In this document: piece after piece, positions 60,584 through 64,000 of the stretch | How positions within the stretch are numbered: position 1 is the first letter of the stretch | How the letters are laid out: every line of letters begins with the position of its first letter | Assembly: GCF_001506075.1 (NCBI RefSeq) | Contig: NZ_KQ947475.1 | Coordinates: 2,585,595-2,649,594, forward strand | DNA from: Vibrio sp. MEBiC08052 | Lineage (GTDB): Bacteria; Pseudomonadota; Gammaproteobacteria; Enterobacterales; Vibrionaceae | Direction of reading: 5' to 3' | DNA length: 64,000 bases | Made by a program: the position numbers and the translations under genes | Notes under the pieces: model-generated | The model's database searches: none | What the model saw: the letters and a program-made list of their open reading frames with translations, nothing else | Told to the model about the DNA's origin: nothing

Positions 60584-61456
60584 ATGTTGCTTGAAGGTAT
60601 TGAAACGCTCTTGATTCTCAGCAAAGAAAAGACCATGAGTCGGACAGGAAGCGTGCTTTATATCAGTCAATCTGCCGTCAGCAAACGCATCGCCAATTTA
60701 GAAAATCGGCTGGGGAAAAAACTGGTTGTGCCCGACGGACGGCACATCAAACTCACGGCTGATGCTCGGGCACTGATTGAGCGAGTCGGTCCGAGCTTTC
60801 ATGAACTGAGCGGATTAATATTCGAACATCAGGCTCTGGAAGATCACACCCTGATCCGCTTTGATTGTTCAGAAACACTGGTGGCAGGTTTACTCAGCCA
60901 TGTGATGGGAGAATATTTCAGCCATGATCCCAGAATTACTATCACCACCAATCACACGCCCAGAATCGTTGAACATGTCCGGTCAGGCAAAGCCACTCTC
61001 GGGCTGTGTGCCGGTTATCTGCCCGGTAATCATGGCCTGCAAACCTTTCATCTCTACAATGAACCGGTTTTTATTGTCAGTCAGACGCCGTTACAGCAAC
61101 TTCCGCCACAAATCATCACCAATGATCTGTCTAACAGCGCCAATACCTATCAGGCATCCGTGCTGGACCATCTCGCGATTACGCCCATCATGGAAATGGA
61201 TTCATACACAGCTGCGGCACAACTTGCATTACAAGGCGTCGCTCCAGCTTTGATCCCACTTTCCATCGTACACACCTTGTCGATCGCTCCCCGTTACTGT
61301 TTCGGCTTTGAGGAACTTCAGCCGTTATTCCGGCCAATTCATCTCTGTTTGAGGGCAATGACTTTCCGTTCTCCGCGTATCAAATCACTGATAGCAGCCA
61401 TTGTTGATGCTGTTCCCAAAGTAACTTCAGAGCCATGGATAAAGACATCAGAATAA
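60584..61456 (+). CDS. LysR-family transcriptional regulator
   Basis: A 290-residue LysR regulator. HTH at residues 3-62: LLEGIETLLILSKEKTMSRT, then LYISQSAVSKRIANLENRLG, KKLVVPDGRHIKLT. Effector domain from about 90 (LIRFDCSETLVAGLLSHVMG; ATLGLCAGYLP; MEMDSYTAAAQLALQGVAPA). The subgroup is unknown to me. The start is ATG 60584; the TTG at 60569 is less likely. Its last 77 bases overlap the 3' end of the convergent TauE/SafE gene. A perfect palindrome stands just upstream of the start. Confidence 0.88.
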   Translation: MLLEGIETLLILSKEKTMSRTGSVLYISQSAVSKRIANLENRLGKKLVVPDGRHIKLTADARALIERVGPSFHELSGLIFEHQALEDHTLIRFDCSETLVAGLLSHVMGEYFSHDPRITITTNHTPRIVEHVRSGKATLGLCAGYLPGNHGLQTFHLYNEPVFIVSQTPLQQLPPQIITNDLSNSANTYQASVLDHLAITPIMEMDSYTAAAQLALQGVAPALIPLSIVHTLSIAPRYCFGFEELQPLFRPIHLCLRAMTFRSPRIKSLIAAIVDAVPKVTSEPWIKTSE

Positions 61457-62162
61457 CCAGTGGCCGAATCCATTTCTGCCCCTGATTAATCACGATGCGA
61501 GCACCGACTCTCGCCCCGAGAAATTGTCCAACAGCCATCACCAATCCAAGTTTCCAGATTGGTAGTCCTGCCGCCAAGAAAAAAATCAGTGCGGCAATAT
61601 TCGATGTAAAATTCAGCACTTTCGCGCGCGCTGTTGCTTCAATAATCGACAATCGACCAAGGACGACAAAACAAACGGCAAAGATTGCCCCGGTCCCCGG
61701 ACCGAAGAAACCATCGTAGAATCCAATACTTGTTCCAACCAACAAAGCAAACAATCCGTCGGATAACGCCGCTTTTTTATCCGTCTCAGCCTTGGTTTGG
61801 GGAGCCAATAAAAAATACAGTGAAATCGCAATCAATAAGCCAGGAATCAGGCTGGTTAATAGATCAGCATCCAAAATCTGCACTAATTCAGCACCGATGG
61901 CTGCACCGATAAAGGTACAAACAATTGCCAGCCACATTTGCCGCAGAGAAACCAAACCATTACGGACAAAATAAAATGTAGAAGAAAAGCTACCGAATGA
62001 ACTTTGCAGTTTATTAGTTGCAATCGCTTGTGCCGGTGAGATACCGGTTGCCATTAACACCGGCAGTGTAATCAAACCACCGCCACCGGCAATCGCATCA
62101 ATACATCCAGCCAGTGACGCTGCCACAAAAAGCAACGCCAGTATATCGATTGAAATCTCCAT
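61380..62162 (-). CDS. TauE/SafE (YfcA-like) membrane permease
   Basis: A 260-residue inner-membrane protein with about eight hydrophobic segments, of the TauE/SafE/DUF81 family, associated with export of sulfur compounds or organic anions. The duplicated family motif is visible: AGCIDAIAGGGGLITLPVLM near residue 18 with ATNKLQSSFGSFSSTF following, and GFYDGFFGPGTGAIFAVCFV near 147 with NFTSNIAALIFFLAAG after it. Similar to E. coli YfcA. Substrate unknown. It converges on and overlaps the LysR gene by 77 bases. Confidence 0.9.
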   Translation of the reverse strand: MEISIDILALLFVAASLAGCIDAIAGGGGLITLPVLMATGISPAQAIATNKLQSSFGSFSSTFYFVRNGLVSLRQMWLAIVCTFIGAAIGAELVQILDADLLTSLIPGLLIAISLYFLLAPQTKAETDKKAALSDGLFALLVGTSIGFYDGFFGPGTGAIFAVCFVVLGRLSIIEATARAKVLNFTSNIAALIFFLAAGLPIWKLGLVMAVGQFLGARVGARIVINQGQKWIRPLVILMSLSMALKLLWEQHQQWLLSVI

Positions 62163-62294
62163 ATTATTCCTTAACCGATTAGATAGGGCTCAAAATTACC
62201 ATTTAAAAATAAAGAGATATAGTGAAAACGCGGACAGTGTCCTATTCCATATATTCATCATTGAGTTTTATGCGCAGATAAATGTGTCGCGATC

Positions 62295-62320
62295 AAAAAA
62301 CCCGGGAAGATCCCGGGTTT
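62295..62320 (-). terminator. Rho-independent terminator after carB
   Basis: AAACCCGGGA (62298-62307) pairs with TCCCGGGTTT (62311-62320). On the minus strand T6 and GATC follow, 31 bases past the carB stop codon. Confidence 0.9.
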
Positions 62321-62350
62321 GATAATACACAACAACGGACGCGTTATTGA

Positions 62351-64000
62351 CTAAGCATGTTGTCTGACTTGCTCATGCATTTCTTGTACAGAAATGACAG
62401 AAGCTTTCGGGTCAGCGGTATGCCCCATTGCAGTGGCAAATGCAGCGTTCAGGGTCGTTGCATAATTGACTTTCTCAGCCAACGCACCTCGGCGTAGAAC
62501 TTTTGAATCTTCAATGGCCTGACGCCCGGAAGCCGTATTGATAATGTAGGTATATTCATTATTCTTGATCCGATCAAGAATATGAGGACGCCCTTCATGC
62601 ACCTTGTTTACCAGACGAGGATTAATACCGGCTTCACCCAGAACTACTGCCGTGCCATGCGTTGCATCCAGTTGATAGCCTAATCGAACCAACTTTTCTG
62701 CCAAAGCAACCGCACGCTGCTTATCGCTTTCGCGAACAGAGATCAGCGCACGTCCGCCTTCAGGGTAGACACAACCACATGCCAACTCCGCTTTTGCAAA
62801 CGCTTCAGCAAATGTGCGCCCGACACCCATCACTTCTCCGGTTGAACGCATCTCAGGACCAAGTAGTGGATCAACCCCCGGGAACTTATTAAATGGCAAT
62901 ACAACTTCTTTCACCGAGTAATACGGTGGAATGATTTCTTGAGTAAAGCCTTGTTGTTCCAGACTCTGTCCGGCCATCACCCGCGCAGCAATTTTTGCCA
63001 GCGGCGCTCCGGTTGCTTTAGAGACAAACGGTACCGTCCGCGCAGCGCGTGGGTTGACCTCAATCAGATAAACTTCGTTGTTCTTGACTGCGAACTGCGT
63101 ATTCATCAATCCGCGGACACCCAGTTCAAATGCCAGTTTTTCAACCTGCTCACGCATGACATTCTGGATATCCTGACTCAGCGTATAAGCTGGCAGTGAA
63201 CATGCAGAATCACCAGAGTGAACCCCAGCCTGTTCAATGTGCTCCATAATGCCACCGATGACGACACGTTCACCATCGCAAATCGCGTCAATATCGACCT
63301 CTACCGCATCATCAAGGAAATGATCCAGCAAGACCGGAGATTCATTGGAGACACTGACCGCTTCATTGAAATAACGACGTAAATCAGCTTCATCGTACAC
63401 AATTTCCATCGCACGGCCACCGAGGACATAAGATGGACGCACAACCAATGGATAGCCTATTTCTTTGGCTTTATCTACGGCTTGCTCAAGTGCTGTGACG
63501 GTTGCGTTTTCCGGCTGTTTGAGACCTAAACGATCAACCGCTTGTTGGAAACGCTCGCGATCCTCGGCACGGTCAATAGCATCCGGGCTGGTTCCGATAA
63601 TCGGCACACCGGCGGCTTCTAACGCACGAGCCAGTTTCAGCGGTGTCTGACCACCATACTGAACGATGACACCCGTAGGCTTCTCAACCCGGGCAATTGC
63701 TAAGACATCTTCCAGTGTCACCGGCTCAAAGTAGAGGCGATCGGAGGTATCGTAGTCTGTCGAAACCGTTTCAGGGTTACAGTTAACCATAATGGTTTCA
63801 TACCCGTCTTCCCGTAATGCCAACGAGGCATGAACACAGCAGTAGTCAAACTCAATGCCTTGACCGATACGGTTCGGGCCACCACCCAGAACCATAATCT
63901 TCTTCCTGTCCGTCGGATAGGCTTCACACTCTTCATCATATGAGGAATACATATAGGCGGTTGAAGAAGCAAATTCCGCGGCACACGTATCGACACGCTT
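62351..64000 (-). CDS. carB: Carbamoyl-phosphate synthase large subunit (partial, N-terminus beyond the window edge)
   Basis: The C-terminal 549 residues of CarB (about 1,077 in full), open to the right edge. CarB makes carbamoyl phosphate for arginine and pyrimidines, using ammonia from CarA. This part contains the second synthetase half: [74 protein letters not shown] and [20 protein letters not shown], then the C-terminal allosteric domain (from about residue 935 of the full protein) bound in E. coli by ornithine and UMP. carA is expected upstream, outside the window. Confidence 0.97.
   Translation of the reverse strand, partial: KRVDTCAAEFASSTAYMYSSYDEECEAYPTDRKKIMVLGGGPNRIGQGIEFDYCCVHASLALREDGYETIMVNCNPETVSTDYDTSDRLYFEPVTLEDVLAIARVEKPTGVIVQYGGQTPLKLARALEAAGVPIIGTSPDAIDRAEDRERFQQAVDRLGLKQPENATVTALEQAVDKAKEIGYPLVVRPSYVLGGRAMEIVYDEADLRRYFNEAVSVSNESPVLLDHFLDDAVEVDIDAICDGERVVIGGIMEHIEQAGVHSGDSACSLPAYTLSQDIQNVMREQVEKLAFELGVRGLMNTQFAVKNNEVYLIEVNPRAARTVPFVSKATGAPLAKIAARVMAGQSLEQQGFTQEIIPPYYSVKEVVLPFNKFPGVDPLLGPEMRSTGEVMGVGRTFAEAFAKAELACGCVYPEGGRALISVRESDKQRAVALAEKLVRLGYQLDATHGTAVVLGEAGINPRLVNKVHEGRPHILDRIKNNEYTYIINTASGRQAIEDSKVLRRGALAEKVNYATTLNAAFATAMGHTADPKASVISVQEMHEQVRQHA

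Overview
The window is about 64 kb of gene-dense chromosomal DNA from a gammaproteobacterium of the Vibrionaceae, most likely a Vibrio. The evidence is protein-level resemblance to Vibrio and E. coli core genes, a thr operon with a Thr/Ile leader peptide, an ArcA/ArcB pair, two tandem glutamate synthase operons, a 343-residue DapD, and a gene order that (from memory, not searched) follows V. cholerae chromosome 1 from recC to carB. There are no rRNA or tRNA genes, no insertion sequences, no phage genes and no CRISPR array. Base composition and protein style look uniform, so this reads as conserved backbone.

Layout. 1-9.5 kb: recC (cut by the left edge), a YeiE-like LysR regulator, the SOS gene yebG, dapD (lysine/DAP), an adenine deaminase, a gamma-glutamylcyclotransferase-like protein, galR and an HD-GYP phosphodiesterase. 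9.5-20.8 kb: an acyl-CoA synthetase, a DUF1127/LysR divergent pair, a second elongation factor G, radA, a large double-PilZ protein, serB and ytjB. 20.8-31.3 kb: a nucleoside block (nupC, deoC, deoD, without deoA or deoB between them), a TatD nuclease, yaaA, an Na+/amino-acid symporter, small proteins, a hemerythrin-like protein, and the base-excision repair genes ung and nfo. 31.3-38 kb: grcA under a two-site FNR promoter, then thrABC with its attenuator, rraA and a DUF3293 gene. 38-44 kb: arcA and arcB converging, a degenerate GGDEF protein just upstream of arcB, and a YhcC radical SAM protein. 44-57 kb: gltB1-gltD1 and gltB2-gltD2, two GOGAT operons of different subtype. 57-64 kb: mtnN, a diverged CbiB, btuF, a TRIC-family channel, a LysR regulator, a TauE/SafE permease and carB (cut by the right edge).

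Themes. Oxygen and redox control recurs: FNR-type sites precede grcA and arcA, ArcB is present with an altered cysteine pair, and a PAS-GGDEF protein lies immediately upstream of arcB. Cyclic-di-GMP proteins appear three times (HD-GYP, PilZ, GGDEF). DNA repair is represented by recC, yebG, radA, ung and nfo. Nitrogen and amino-acid metabolism is represented by dapD, serB, thrABC, two GOGATs and carB.

I do not see an obvious new multi-gene system. The most checkable oddities are: ArcB with Tyr at position 241 and a new Cys at 224; the GGDEF protein with an intact I-site but a broken active-site motif; the CbiB homologue that has lost its family motifs; the deoC-deoD operon without deoA/deoB; a short basic ORF with a strong ribosome-binding site between nfo and ung; and a hairpin-rich leader before gltB1.
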